Source: Candidatus Anaerobutyricum avicola
GTDB taxonomy: Bacteria > Bacillota > Clostridia > Lachnospirales > Lachnospiraceae
NCBI GenBank assembly: GCA_019113845.1
Contig: DXGQ01000017.1
Coordinates: forward strand, 100,289-164,288
Reading direction: 5' to 3'
DNA length: 64,000 nucleotides
Positions 26,372 through 35,123 of the stretch are shown one piece after another (position 1 is the first letter of the stretch; the number at the start of each line of letters is the position of its first letter). The position numbers and the translations under genes were made by a program. The notes beneath the pieces were generated by a model that did no database searches, had not been told where the DNA came from, and was given only the letters and a program-made list of their open reading frames with translations.

Positions 26372-26971
26372 ATGTGGAATCCTGAGAACGATCAGAAGGT
26401 TGGAAGAATGATGATAGGCGCGGTCGTGCTGGTCTTTTTGCTGCTCGCGGCGGTGATCCTTGGTTTCGTCGTACTGCAAAAGCAGCATGAAAAGACCATC
26501 TCAGCGGCCACAGATACAGAAGGCAAGACGGAGATCGCCATTGAGATCGGCAAGGCCGGAAAAGGAGATGGTCAGGAGACGTCAGAGGGAGAGACCTCCG
26601 GGGAAGATGCGGTCAGCGACGCGGCAGGGACCAGGGAGAACGAGACGGAGAGTGTTTATCTGATCAAGGGCAATGACACCGGCTCCAATCCCTATGAGAA
26701 GGCGGACCATCTTGCCTACACCGACAGTGTGTGCTACACGGAGGAGGAGCTGTCCAGGCTGGATTCGTACGGGTTGTGCATCACGAGAAATGAGATCTAC
26801 GCGCGCCATGGCCGGATGTTCAGCGACCAGAATATTCAGGATTATTTCAATCGACAGGACTGGTATGTGGCGCAGACAGCCTCCGCGGAGTTCGACGAAT
26901 CGGTGCTCAACGAAGTCGAGCAGTACAATGTGGAACTGATCCATTCCTACGAGATGCAGCAGGGATACTGA
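26372..26971 (+). CDS. membrane-anchored YARHG-domain protein
   Basis: A 199-residue protein with one N-terminal helix (MMIGAVVLVFLLLAAVILGFVVL), an acidic low-complexity linker (residues 45-95) and a C-terminal YARHG domain. The defining segment is LCITRNEIYARHGRMF followed by IQDYFNRQDWY. YARHG domains are extracellular modules often attached to wall or secretion proteins; their ligand is not known. GGGGGG precedes the start. Confidence 0.85.
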   Translation: MWNPENDQKVGRMMIGAVVLVFLLLAAVILGFVVLQKQHEKTISAATDTEGKTEIAIEIGKAGKGDGQETSEGETSGEDAVSDAAGTRENETESVYLIKGNDTGSNPYEKADHLAYTDSVCYTEEELSRLDSYGLCITRNEIYARHGRMFSDQNIQDYFNRQDWYVAQTASAEFDESVLNEVEQYNVELIHSYEMQQGY

Positions 26972-26980
26972 GAACCGCAG

Positions 26981-27116
26981 GAGAACGGATGGCGTTCCCG
27001 TGTGCGGAGCAGGTGCAGAGAGAAAGGATACGCCGGACGGCAGCCTGAGGAGACCGGATGAGCAGTCACCGCGTGCGGAGCAGGTGGCAGGGAGAATGGA
27101 CATGCCGGACAGGCAG
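26981..27116 (+). repeat. imperfect tandem repeat, two units of about 65 bases
   Basis: Copies at about 26981-27043 and 27050-27116 share GAGAMCGGATG, GTGCGGAGCAGGT, GCCGGACRGCAG and the spacing between them. The second ends just before the ribosome site of the hydrolase gene. No ORF of its own is evident. Confidence 0.6.
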
Positions 27117-27141
27117 ATGATTGGAAAAAGGAGACGGCGAT

Positions 27142-27774
27142 ATGGGAAATGTTTATGTGAGAGATGCGGATGATTTTCGGACCGCGGATGCGAAGAATCT
27201 GGAAGACTATGTGGAGCAGCGGCGGCGGAAGCTGGCTGTGATCTTTCCGGGTATCGGGTATCATACGGATAAACCGTTGTTGTATTACAGCAAAAAGCTG
27301 GCGTCGGCCTTTGGCTATACCATCCGGGAAGTGCGCTATCCGAAGCTTCCGTCCGGCATCAAGGGCAATAAGGACAAGATGATGGAGGCCTTTGAGACAG
27401 CCAGCGAGTATGTGACAAAGCAGCTTTCGGATGTGGATTTCAGTCTCTGGGCGGATGTGCTGTTCATCTCCAAAAGTATCGGCACTGCGGTGGCGGCCGC
27501 CTATGCGCTTCGGCACAGCATACCGGCAAGGCAGATCTATTATACGCCGGTGGAGGAATCCTTTCTGGCGATCGGAAGTGAGGGCATCGCCTTTCATGGG
27601 ACTGCCGACCCGTGGGCGAGAACAGAGGTGATCGAGGAAGAGTGCCGCAAAAGAGGACTGCCGCTGTATGAGACGGCGGGAGCAAATCACTCTCTGGAGA
27701 CGGGAAATGTACAGGAAGACCTGAAAAATCTTGCGGAGATCATGCGGCGGACGGAAGAGTATATCCGCATATAA
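27142..27774 (+). CDS. alpha/beta-hydrolase fold protein
   Basis: A 210-residue cytoplasmic protein with LAVIFPGIGYHTDKPLLYY near residue 30, a degenerate nucleophile elbow FISKSIGT (Ser in SxSxG), an acid in FHGTADPWA and the closing His in ANHSLE, so the triad looks complete. ATG 27142 has AAAGGAGACGG upstream; the frame opens earlier at a TTG. Substrate is unknown. Confidence 0.8.
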   Translation: MGNVYVRDADDFRTADAKNLEDYVEQRRRKLAVIFPGIGYHTDKPLLYYSKKLASAFGYTIREVRYPKLPSGIKGNKDKMMEAFETASEYVTKQLSDVDFSLWADVLFISKSIGTAVAAAYALRHSIPARQIYYTPVEESFLAIGSEGIAFHGTADPWARTEVIEEECRKRGLPLYETAGANHSLETGNVQEDLKNLAEIMRRTEEYIRI

Positions 27775-27790
27775 AAATGTAATAAACGAA

Positions 27791-27841
27791 AGAAACTCTC
27801 CTGAGAGCAGATAAAAAACTGTATCAGGAGAGTTTTTTTGT
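27791..27841. terminator. bidirectional terminator
   Basis: AAACTCTCCTGA pairs with TCAGGAGAGTTT and is followed by a T run. It separates the convergent hydrolase and pfp genes. Confidence 0.88.
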
Positions 27842-27863
27842 TGTTTAGATAACGAAAGCTGTC

Positions 27864-29096
27864 CTATTTCCGGGAAACAAAGGCCGGGAGGCCGTCCTCT
27901 CCCAGAGGAACGTCGACCTTACCCTGTATCAGCGGGCGGGCGTAAGCGATGAAGTCTTTGGTCACATCGGTGCCGTCGGCGCTGATCCAGGAGAGCGGGA
28001 CGGTCTTTTCTTTGTTGCACACTTCATTGACATCGGTGAGTCCGCATTCCATCTGATAGGAACCGTCAGCGGTATCCAGGCGGTGGAAGGCGACCATTTT
28101 TCCGGTCTCTCCCCGCAGGGCTGCCTGTACGCCGAAGACTCCGGCAGCGGCGGCTTCCTGCTGGTCCGTGGCAGAGAGCATGGAAGCAGAGCAGCGCTGG
28201 CTCACATTGAACTCCACAGAGCGGGCTTTGACGCCCAGACGGGAGCGAACGAGGTTTTCCAGATACTTTCCGCAGCCTGCGAGCATCTTGTGGCCGAAAG
28301 TATCTGTGCCTACAGAACTGTCATACTCACAGATAAATGTACCGTTCTTGTCATGGATGCCTTCTGATACACAGACGATGACATTACAATTCTTCTTCAG
28401 GCAGGCGCTGACTTTTGCCAGGAAATCTTCCTCGTCAAAAGAAGTTTCCGGCAGATAGATGAGCATTGGATTATCCCCGTCATATTTTCTTGCCAGAGCG
28501 GAAGCGGCTGTCAGCCAGCCGGCATGGCGGCCCATGATCTCGAGGATGGTGACAGACTCTTTTTCGTAGACGTTGGCGTCCAGCACGATCTCACGGACGG
28601 TGGAAGCCACATACCTGGCGGCGCTGCCATAGCCCGGCGTGTGGTCTGTCTGCACCAGATCGTTATCGATCGTTTTCGGCTGTCCGATGATGCGGATATC
28701 ACTGCCGATGGATGCGGCATAGCGGGAAAGCTTGCTCACGGTATCCATGGAATCATTTCCGCCGATGTACTGAAAATAACCGATATTCATTTCTTTAAAC
28801 TTCTCAAACAATTTCGGATAAACCGGGTCGTCCAGAGACTCCGGAAGCTTGTAACGGCAAGAACCGAGATAAGCGCCCGGCGTGTATAAAAGCGCGTCCA
28901 GCCTGTCCCCCGGCAGGATGTCCGCAAAGTCGAGAATGGTGTCATTGAGGAAACCCTCAATACCGTTTACCATACCGTACACACATCCGATGGATTCCGG
29001 ATGCTGGCGGGCTTCAGAGACAACGCCGTAAAGGCTGCTGTTGATGACCGCCGTAGGACCGCCGGACTGGCCGACGATAAGATTTTTAACTGACAT
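27864..29096 (-). CDS. pfp: 6-phosphofructokinase, predicted PPi-dependent
   Basis: Glycolytic enzyme converting fructose 6-phosphate to the 1,6-bisphosphate. The 410 residues begin with the phosphate loop GQSGGPTAVINSS. At residues 112-116 the motif is GGNDS, with Asp where ATP enzymes have Gly. At residues 140-146 it is PKTIDND, with Lys where ATP enzymes have Gly (PGTIDND). Both are hallmarks of pyrophosphate-dependent forms. The catalytic Asp is in TIDND, and IMGRHAGWL and the substrate region follow. TAAGGAGG precedes the start. Confidence 0.9.
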   Translation of the reverse strand: MSVKNLIVGQSGGPTAVINSSLYGVVSEARQHPESIGCVYGMVNGIEGFLNDTILDFADILPGDRLDALLYTPGAYLGSCRYKLPESLDDPVYPKLFEKFKEMNIGYFQYIGGNDSMDTVSKLSRYAASIGSDIRIIGQPKTIDNDLVQTDHTPGYGSAARYVASTVREIVLDANVYEKESVTILEIMGRHAGWLTAASALARKYDGDNPMLIYLPETSFDEEDFLAKVSACLKKNCNVIVCVSEGIHDKNGTFICEYDSSVGTDTFGHKMLAGCGKYLENLVRSRLGVKARSVEFNVSQRCSASMLSATDQQEAAAAGVFGVQAALRGETGKMVAFHRLDTADGSYQMECGLTDVNEVCNKEKTVPLSWISADGTDVTKDFIAYARPLIQGKVDVPLGEDGLPAFVSRK

Positions 29097-29134
29097 AGTG
29101 TACCTCCTTATAATGCTAGAATAAAGATGATTTT

Positions 29135-29163
29135 ATTATACTATACGGATAGGAAACTGTCTA
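29135..29163 (-). promoter_or_regulatory. SigmaA promoter of pfp
   Basis: Minus-strand TAGACA, 17 bases, TATAAT, about 40 bases before the pfp start codon. Confidence 0.7.
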
Positions 29164-29335
29164 TTGCCGGTAAAAGAGCAAAAAAAGAGATAAAAAGGAA
29201 AAAGAGAAGAAGAAAGCAAACGGAAATGTAAGGAAACCGACGGAAATTCTAAAAAATTTTCGTATTTTTTTCGATTTAACCACAGAGCAGACACAGTTGT
29301 TTTGTAAAATATTTAGACTTTAATGTGAAAACGTT

Positions 29336-30385
29336 TTGAGACGGAAGATTCCGGAGCGAAAACGGGAGATCGATGATAATTACAAAAGAAAGGCGGGGGA
29401 AGTCCCCGGATACAAAACAGCGATGAAACCAGAATTCCTTTGTATTGGATTCCAGAAATGTGGTACGACCACCTTATATGATATTTTAAAGCAGCACGGA
29501 AAGATTGTCCTCACGGAGGGAGTCAAGGAGCCCATGTTCTATCGGGTGCCATTTCTCCGCACGCTTCTCGGGGCGAAGTGGTATGAAAACAGATACTTTG
29601 GACACTGCCAGCCAGAGGACGGGCAGATAGCCGGGGAAGTGAACGCGGGACTCAGCTTCCGGGGCTGCGCGGATAAGATCGGCGGGGATTTTTCTCCGGA
29701 GACAAAACTGATCTTTCTCATGCGCGACCCGGCTGACCGCTGTTACTCCGCCTACAAATATTTTCTGGCGCTGGGATTTCTGCCGTGCCGCACCGTGTGG
29801 GATGACAGAAAATGCGGACATGCGGAGGCTTTTGACCGTTACGTAAAAAGTATCCTCGGGAGCCGTTTCCACCGGAAATGTATCATGTTCCGCCGGCTCA
29901 AGTATCTGTGCTTCTCCCAGGGAAATTATGCCCGGTGTATCGAAGAGTACCTGCGGTATTTCCCGAAGGAGAATATGAAGTTCGTCTTTTTTGAGGAAAT
30001 GATCCGGGACGAACAGGGGACGGTGGAGGAAATCCTGGATTTTATTCAGGTGGAAAGAGACGCGCGGATCAACTATGACATCAAGAGCAATGAGAGTGTC
30101 TTATGTGCCATCTCCCCTCTGCGCAGCAAGCTCATCTATGCCTGTCAGGGGCTGTATTACACGCTGATCGATTTCCTTCATCTGGGGAGAGATCCGAAGC
30201 TCCGCTATCTTATCCGGAAGTTTTTCCATCGGATCCGTGTATTTTGCATACAGAGAGATACGGACACTTTCCGGATGCTGCCGCAGACCCGGCAGATTTT
30301 AAACCACTACTATAAGGAGGAAGTTGCCCGGCTGGAAGAGATCGTCGGACGGAAAGTACCGGAAAGCTGGGGGAGAACGGTATAA
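29336..30385 (+). CDS. PAPS-dependent sulfotransferase family protein
   Basis: The 349-residue frame has the two PAPS-binding motifs: the 5'-phosphosulfate loop FLCIGFQKCGTTTLYD and the 3'-phosphate motif FLMRDPADRCYSAYKYF. A catalytic-region Lys/Glu stretch (EGVKEPMFYR) lies between. It resembles carbohydrate or heparan-type sulfotransferases. The TTG at 29336 lacks a ribosome site. MKPEF at 29423 is a possible alternative start, leaving 320 residues, and the family homology begins there. It is Cys-rich. The acceptor is unknown. Confidence 0.8.
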   Translation: MRRKIPERKREIDDNYKRKAGEVPGYKTAMKPEFLCIGFQKCGTTTLYDILKQHGKIVLTEGVKEPMFYRVPFLRTLLGAKWYENRYFGHCQPEDGQIAGEVNAGLSFRGCADKIGGDFSPETKLIFLMRDPADRCYSAYKYFLALGFLPCRTVWDDRKCGHAEAFDRYVKSILGSRFHRKCIMFRRLKYLCFSQGNYARCIEEYLRYFPKENMKFVFFEEMIRDEQGTVEEILDFIQVERDARINYDIKSNESVLCAISPLRSKLIYACQGLYYTLIDFLHLGRDPKLRYLIRKFFHRIRVFCIQRDTDTFRMLPQTRQILNHYYKEEVARLEEIVGRKVPESWGRTV

Positions 30386-30416
30386 AATACATTGTACAAA
30401 TTGAATGAAAAATATA

Positions 30417-30445
30417 TTGAAATTTCAGTCACATAGAGTTATAAT
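30417..30445 (+). promoter_or_regulatory. SigmaA promoter of the rib operon
   Basis: TTGAAA (30417-30422), 17 bases, TATAAT (30440-30445), 16 bases before the FMN riboswitch. Confidence 0.82.
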
Positions 30446-30461
30446 GACTAAGAAATGAAAG

Positions 30462-30640
30462 TCTTCAGGGCGGGGTGTGAGTCCCCACCGGCGGTAATCA
30501 CAGACCGATGCGTTGCTGTCGCAGCCGTTTTACGGTTGAGCAGACAGGATGCGCAGTATAGGTCAGTGCGAGCCCGCGAGCCGAAAGGCAGGATTCCGGT
30601 GAGATTCCGGAGCCGACGGTATAGTCCGGATGGAAGAAGA
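30462..30640 (+). ncRNA. FMN riboswitch (RFN element) of the rib operon
   Basis: All conserved blocks are present: TCTTCAGGGCGGGGTG, CCCCACCGGCGGTAATCACAG, GAGCCCGCGAGCC, GATTCCGGTGAGATTCCGGA, GCCGACGGTATAGTCCGGAT and GGAAGAAG. P1 pairs TCTTC with GAAGA. Together with the terminator at 30761 it controls ribD-ribE-ribBA-ribH by FMN. Confidence 0.95.
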
Positions 30641-30760
30641 TGACTGCGTTTTGCGGAGAAGACAGCGGCAGCAGAAGCTGCGGCGTTCCTTTTTGGAGAT
30701 TTCCGCAGGCGGACTTCCAGAATATGCGCGAGATCGCGTATATACATAGAATGGCGATAC

Positions 30761-30806
30761 GCCCTGAGATCGATTGCTTTTGGCATTTGGTTTCAGGGCT
30801 TTTTTA
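30761..30806 (+). terminator. riboswitch expression-platform terminator
   Basis: GCCCTGA (30761) pairs with TCAGGGC (about 30793-30799), with a six-T run. The loop is long (about 25 bases). It lies 120 bases after the aptamer and ahead of ribD. Confidence 0.75.
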
Positions 30807-30916
30807 ATTTCCGGGATAGCCTGATGTTCTGAAGATACATTTTCATAAATGTGAGGCGGGGACAAAGGTATTTGGACCCCGGATTCATCAATAGTTCAGA
30901 AAGGAGAATGCGCGGT

Positions 30917-32050
30917 ATGGATGAACAATATATGCGAAGAGCCATCGCACTGGCAAAGAGAGGCAGCGGCCGCGTGAATCCGAACCCTCTGGTGGGAGCG
31001 GTGATCGTCCGGGACGGAGAGATCCTCGGAGAGGGATGGCACGAAAGATATGGCGAGCTTCATGCGGAGCGCAATGCCATCGCCCATGCGAAGGAGGCAG
31101 GACACAGTCTTCGGGGGAGTACGATTTACGTGACGCTGGAACCCTGCTGCCATTACGGGAAGACGCCGCCATGTACGGAGGCGATCATCGAGGAGGGGAT
31201 CGCCAGAGTGGTGGTCGGCTCCGATGATCCTAATCCTCTGGTATCGGGGAAAGGGTTTCGTATGCTTCGGGAGCATGGGATCCAGGTGACGACCCATGTG
31301 TTGAAAGCGGAATGTGACGCCATCAATGCGGTTTTTTTTCATTATATCAGCACCGGACTTCCGTATGTGGCGATGAAATATGCCATGACACTGGACGGCA
31401 AGATTGCCTGCCGCACGGGGGATTCCCGTTGGGTGACCGGGGAGGAAGCCCGTGCGCACGTACAGACACTGCGGAACCATTACCGGGGAATCATGGCGGG
31501 GATCGGAACAGTGCTGGCCGACGATCCGATGCTCAACTGCCGCATAAAGAATGGAAGAGATCCGGTGCGGATCATCTGTGACAGCCACCTTCGGATCCCG
31601 ATGGATTCAAAGCTGGTGCGGACGGCAAAGGAACAGCCGCTTCTCCTCGCCTGCCTGCCGGAGGCGGACGGGGCGAAAAAGCGGATGCTTGAGGAGAGAG
31701 GAGCACAGATCCTGGAGATACCGGCGGCGGACAGTCAGGAAGAAAACGGCCCGGCCGGCGTTGATCTGCGTGTTCTGATGCAGAGGCTGGGCGAGCGGAA
31801 GATAGACGGCGTCCTGCTGGAAGGCGGCGGCAATTTGAATGAGAGCGCGCTGCGGGCAGGTATCGTGTCCGGCGTGTACTGTTATCTGGCACCGAAGATC
31901 TTCGGCGGAGCGGACGCAAAGACGCCGGTGGAAGGCCTGGGCGTCCCGCTGGCAGCGGACGCCTGGCAGTGCAGACAGACCGGCATCCGTAAGCTCGGAG
32001 AAGATCTTTTGCTTACGTACCAGATGCAGCGGCAAGACGAAGAAAAGTAA
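30917..32050 (+). CDS. ribD: bifunctional riboflavin deaminase/reductase
   Basis: Carries out deamination and side-chain reduction of the pyrimidine intermediate in riboflavin synthesis. The 377 residues contain the deaminase zinc site HAERNAIAHA and EPCCHYGKTPPC, and a C-terminal reductase with MKYAMTLDGKIA, DSRWVTGEEAR, RNHYRGIMAGIGTVLADDP and the NADPH-binding VLLEGGGNLN. ATG 30917 has AAAGGAG ten bases upstream; an ATG at 30908 is too close to that site. First gene of the rib operon. Confidence 0.95.
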   Translation: MDEQYMRRAIALAKRGSGRVNPNPLVGAVIVRDGEILGEGWHERYGELHAERNAIAHAKEAGHSLRGSTIYVTLEPCCHYGKTPPCTEAIIEEGIARVVVGSDDPNPLVSGKGFRMLREHGIQVTTHVLKAECDAINAVFFHYISTGLPYVAMKYAMTLDGKIACRTGDSRWVTGEEARAHVQTLRNHYRGIMAGIGTVLADDPMLNCRIKNGRDPVRIICDSHLRIPMDSKLVRTAKEQPLLLACLPEADGAKKRMLEERGAQILEIPAADSQEENGPAGVDLRVLMQRLGERKIDGVLLEGGGNLNESALRAGIVSGVYCYLAPKIFGGADAKTPVEGLGVPLAADAWQCRQTGIRKLGEDLLLTYQMQRQDEEK

Positions 32051-32080
32051 CGATGAGATAAGAAGAAAAAGGAGAACACC

Positions 32081-32731
32081 ATGTTTACAGGGATTATAGA
32101 GGAAGTGGGCGTGGTAAAGCAGATAAAGCAGGGCGCCAGATCTGCCGTCATCACCATAGGGGCGCGCCGGGTGATGGAAGATATCCATCTGGGCGACAGC
32201 ATCGCCATGAACGGTGTGTGCCTGACGGTCACATCCTTTGACAAAAACAGTTACAGTGTGGATGTGATGCACGAGACATTGCGTCGGACCAATCTGGGAG
32301 AGTTAAAGAGCGGCAGCCGGGTGAATCTGGAACGGGCGATGGCGGCGGACGGCCGTTTCGGCGGTCATATCGTGGCGGGACACATTGACGATACGGGAAG
32401 GATCACTTCCATGGAGAAGGATGATAACGCCATCTGGATCACGGTGCAGACGACATCGGCCGTCCTTCGGTACATCGTGGAAAAAGGTTCCATCACCATA
32501 GACGGCATCAGCCTGACGGTGGCGAGGGTGGATGAAAAGAGTTTTGCGGTGTCCGTGATCCCCCACACCGGAGCGAACACGACCCTCCTGGAGAAAAAGC
32601 CGGGAGATACGGTGAATCTGGAGACGGATATGATCGGCAAGTATGTGGAGAAGCTGCTGCACTTTGAAGAAAAAGAGACGGAACAGCCATCCGGCATAAC
32701 GATGGATTTTCTGAAAAGTCACGGGTTCTGA
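32081..32731 (+). CDS. ribE: riboflavin synthase, alpha subunit
   Basis: Dismutates two 6,7-dimethyl-8-ribityllumazines to riboflavin. The 216-residue protein has two tandem lumazine-binding barrels: MFTGIIEEVG..AMNGVCLTVT, and after residue 97 a GHIDDTGRI repeat with DGISLTVARV. The C-terminal trimerisation helix ends the chain. AAAGGAGAACACC precedes the start. Confidence 0.96.
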   Translation: MFTGIIEEVGVVKQIKQGARSAVITIGARRVMEDIHLGDSIAMNGVCLTVTSFDKNSYSVDVMHETLRRTNLGELKSGSRVNLERAMAADGRFGGHIVAGHIDDTGRITSMEKDDNAIWITVQTTSAVLRYIVEKGSITIDGISLTVARVDEKSFAVSVIPHTGANTTLLEKKPGDTVNLETDMIGKYVEKLLHFEEKETEQPSGITMDFLKSHGF

Positions 32732-32823
32732 GAGGTTCCGGATGATCTCCATGAAAAAAGGAGAGAAGTTCCGGTCAGATTTTACAGAAAAAGGATTTTA
32801 AGAGAAAGAGAGGAGAAAACGAG

Positions 32824-34029
32824 ATGGGTGTGTTTGCATTTTATACGATAGAAGAAGCCCTGGAGGATTTCCGACAGGGAAAAATGATCATCATTGTGGA
32901 TGATGGCGATGCGGAAAATGACGGAGTGCTGGCTGTGGCAGGCCAGTTTGCCAGCCCGGAGGCGGTCAACTTTATGTTGAGTTATGGAAGAGGAAAGATG
33001 ACCATGCCGATTTCGGAGGAAATCGCGGGGAAGATCGGTGTGGAGGAACTCATCTGGGAGAACCGGGAAATCTCCCGTTCTGCTGCCACAGTGACGATCG
33101 ACAGCGTGCGCGCCGCAGATGGCGTCTCGGCGGCGGACCGTTCCCGGACAGTGACAGAGGCGGCGGCAGAAGATGCTTCGCCGGCAGATTTCCGGAAGCC
33201 GGGCAGTATCGTGCCGAAGGTGGCGTTGCAGGGCGGCGTGCTGAAACGGACCGGATTTACGGAGGCGGTGACGGACCTGGCCGTGATGGCGGGACTTCGC
33301 CCGGTGGGGCTTCGCTGCGGTATTCTTGACGAGGCGGGCAATGTGGCAAAGGTGCCGGCGCTCATGGAGTTTGCGAAGGAACATGGCCTGAAGATCATCA
33401 CCATCGCGGATATGATCCAGTACCGCCGGAGAACGGAGAGCTTTGTAAGCTGCGAGGCACAGGCCGATTTTCCGACGCATTACGGCCATTTCCGGATCTA
33501 CGGCTATGTGAATAAATTAAACGGCGAGCATCATGTGGCCATCGTGAAGGGCAATGTGGCGGACGGCGAGCCGGTGCTTTGCCGGGTACATTCCGAGTGC
33601 CTGACCGGAGACGCGCTGGGTTCCAGACGCTGTGACTGCGGTCAGCAGTACGCGGCAGCCATGCGGATGATTGAGAAAGAGGGTCGTGGCGTACTCCTCT
33701 ATATGCGTCAGGAGGGCAGAGGCATCGGACTGATTAATAAGCTCAAGGCCTATGAACTGCAGGATCAGGGCATGGATACAGTGGAGGCCAATCTCGCTCT
33801 GGGCTTTCCGGAAGATTTGCGGGACTACGGTATCGGCGCGCAGATCCTGGCGGATCTGGGCATCCACAAGCTGCGCCTGATGACAAACAATCCTGCCAAG
33901 GTGGTGGGACTGTCAGGGTACGGCATCGAGATTGTGGAGCGGGTGCCGATCATCATCGAGGCCAATGAGGACGACTTCTTCTATCTGAAGACCAAGCAGG
34001 AGAAGATGGGACATTATACAAAATATTAA
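32824..34029 (+). CDS. ribBA: RibBA: GTP cyclohydrolase II with a degenerate DHBP-synthase domain
   Basis: Normally makes both starting units of riboflavin. The 401 residues have an N-terminal DHBP synthase fold (1-203) and a C-terminal GTP cyclohydrolase II (204-401). The GCH II half looks active: zinc ligands Cys259, Cys270 and Cys272 and the [10 protein letters not shown] motif. In the DHBPS half the acidic loop DDxDRExEG reads DDGDAENDG (Arg to Ala30, Glu to Asp33), the TTTGIS block is AADGVS, PGHIxP is PGSIVP (Ser128), GHTEA is GFTEA (Phe145) and the catalytic Glu is Gly166. It keeps Arg142 and Thr146. It probably lacks DHBPS activity. Confidence 0.9.
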   Translation: MGVFAFYTIEEALEDFRQGKMIIIVDDGDAENDGVLAVAGQFASPEAVNFMLSYGRGKMTMPISEEIAGKIGVEELIWENREISRSAATVTIDSVRAADGVSAADRSRTVTEAAAEDASPADFRKPGSIVPKVALQGGVLKRTGFTEAVTDLAVMAGLRPVGLRCGILDEAGNVAKVPALMEFAKEHGLKIITIADMIQYRRRTESFVSCEAQADFPTHYGHFRIYGYVNKLNGEHHVAIVKGNVADGEPVLCRVHSECLTGDALGSRRCDCGQQYAAAMRMIEKEGRGVLLYMRQEGRGIGLINKLKAYELQDQGMDTVEANLALGFPEDLRDYGIGAQILADLGIHKLRLMTNNPAKVVGLSGYGIEIVERVPIIIEANEDDFFYLKTKQEKMGHYTKY

Positions 34030-34049
34030 AAGAATCAGGAGGAATCATC

Positions 34050-34523
34050 ATGGGAGTAAATGTATTTGAAGGAAAAATGGTAGGCGGCGAAGAGCGAGTG
34101 GGCATCGTGTGCGCCAGATTTAACGAGTTTATTGTATCCAAGCTGTTAAGCGGAGCCATTGACGGCCTTGTCCGCCATGGTATGAAGGAGGAGAACATCG
34201 ATGTGGCGTGGGTGCCGGGAGCTTTTGAGATCCCTTTGATCTGTGAGAAGATGGCAAACTCCGGCAAGTACGATGCGGTCATCGCCCTCGGTACGGTCAT
34301 CCGCGGCGCGACCAGCCACTATGATTATGTGTGCAACGAAGTGTCCAAGGGCGTGGCACAGGTCGGTCTCAAGTCCGGCATCCCGGTACTGTTCGGTATC
34401 GTCACCACAGAAAACATCGAGCAGGCCATCGAGCGCGCCGGCACGAAGGCAGGCAACAAGGGATATGACTGTGCGCTGGGCGCGATCGAGATGATCAACC
34501 TCATCAAAGCGATCGAGAAATAA
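34050..34523 (+). CDS. ribH: 6,7-dimethyl-8-ribityllumazine synthase
   Basis: Joins DHBP to the pyrimidinedione; forms pentamers or icosahedra. The 157 residues show [28 protein letters not shown], the phosphate-binding [17 protein letters not shown] with catalytic His, and [34 protein letters not shown] precedes the start. Last gene of the operon; the enzyme needs DHBP, whose source is unclear given the state of RibBA. Confidence 0.96.
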   Translation: MGVNVFEGKMVGGEERVGIVCARFNEFIVSKLLSGAIDGLVRHGMKEENIDVAWVPGAFEIPLICEKMANSGKYDAVIALGTVIRGATSHYDYVCNEVSKGVAQVGLKSGIPVLFGIVTTENIEQAIERAGTKAGNKGYDCALGAIEMINLIKAIEK

Positions 34524-34644
34524 ATGTGGGAGAACGAATGTACTGACCTGCTCACATTTTGCCATTATGCTGAAAGGGAACGGGTCAGTATACGGGTATC
34601 TGTAATATATCATAGTGGTCTGGTAGAGAAAAAGAAAAATCCTA

Positions 34645-34673
34645 TTGAAATTTTAGAAATCGTGTATTATACT
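34645..34673 (+). promoter_or_regulatory. SigmaA promoter of the DUF1858 gene
   Basis: TTGAAA (34645-34650), 17 bases, TATACT (34668-34673). Between ribH and here only a weak TACTGACC/GGGTCAGTA inverted repeat is seen, without a T run. Confidence 0.75.
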
Positions 34674-34785
34674 GTGTAAAGTACCCGAAAAACCGGTGGA
34701 GAGATTTCTTTGTCGCAGACTTTCGGTCCGGCGGCAGGGAGACGGTTTCACTGGAGGAGTGATAAGATTAACAGGAGGAATGATC

Positions 34786-35001
34786 ATGGCAGCTCAGGTT
34801 GTTACAAAGAATACATTAATCGGTGAAATGCTTCAGATGGATATGGGAATCGCAGCGATTCTCATGGCAGCAGGTATGCACTGTGTCGGATGCCCGTCTT
34901 CCGCTATGGAGAGCCTGGAAGAGGCATGCATGGTACACGGAATGGACGCTGACCAGGTGCTGAAACGGATTAATGATTATCTGGCGAACAAAGAGAAATA
35001 A
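34786..35001 (+). CDS. DUF1858 protein
   Basis: A 71-residue protein: TKNTLIGEMLQMDMGIAAILMAAGMHCVGCPSSAMESLEEAC in overlapping parts, the DUF1858 pattern with a CxGCP-type pair. Related domains are found with hydroxylamine reductase-like and iron-sulfur or hybrid-cluster repair proteins, so a redox role is possible. ATG 34786 has CAGGAGGAATG upstream. Confidence 0.9.
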   Translation: MAAQVVTKNTLIGEMLQMDMGIAAILMAAGMHCVGCPSSAMESLEEACMVHGMDADQVLKRINDYLANKEK

Positions 35002-35016
35002 ATAAGGCGATATGTG

Positions 35017-35095
35017 TAAAAAGAGACTGGCCGAAGCGGTCCCGCAGGAGAAAAAGGATATCCTGCGATGGAACGGATGGGTCAGTCTCTTTTTT
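35017..35095. terminator. bidirectional terminator
   Basis: AAAAAGAGACTG pairs with CAGTCTCTTTTTT, with an inner CGCAGGA/TCCTGCG stem. It separates the convergent DUF1858 and mecA genes. Confidence 0.85.
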
Positions 35096-35123
35096 GTGTC
35101 CTGTAAAGTTTATGTTGTAAAGT

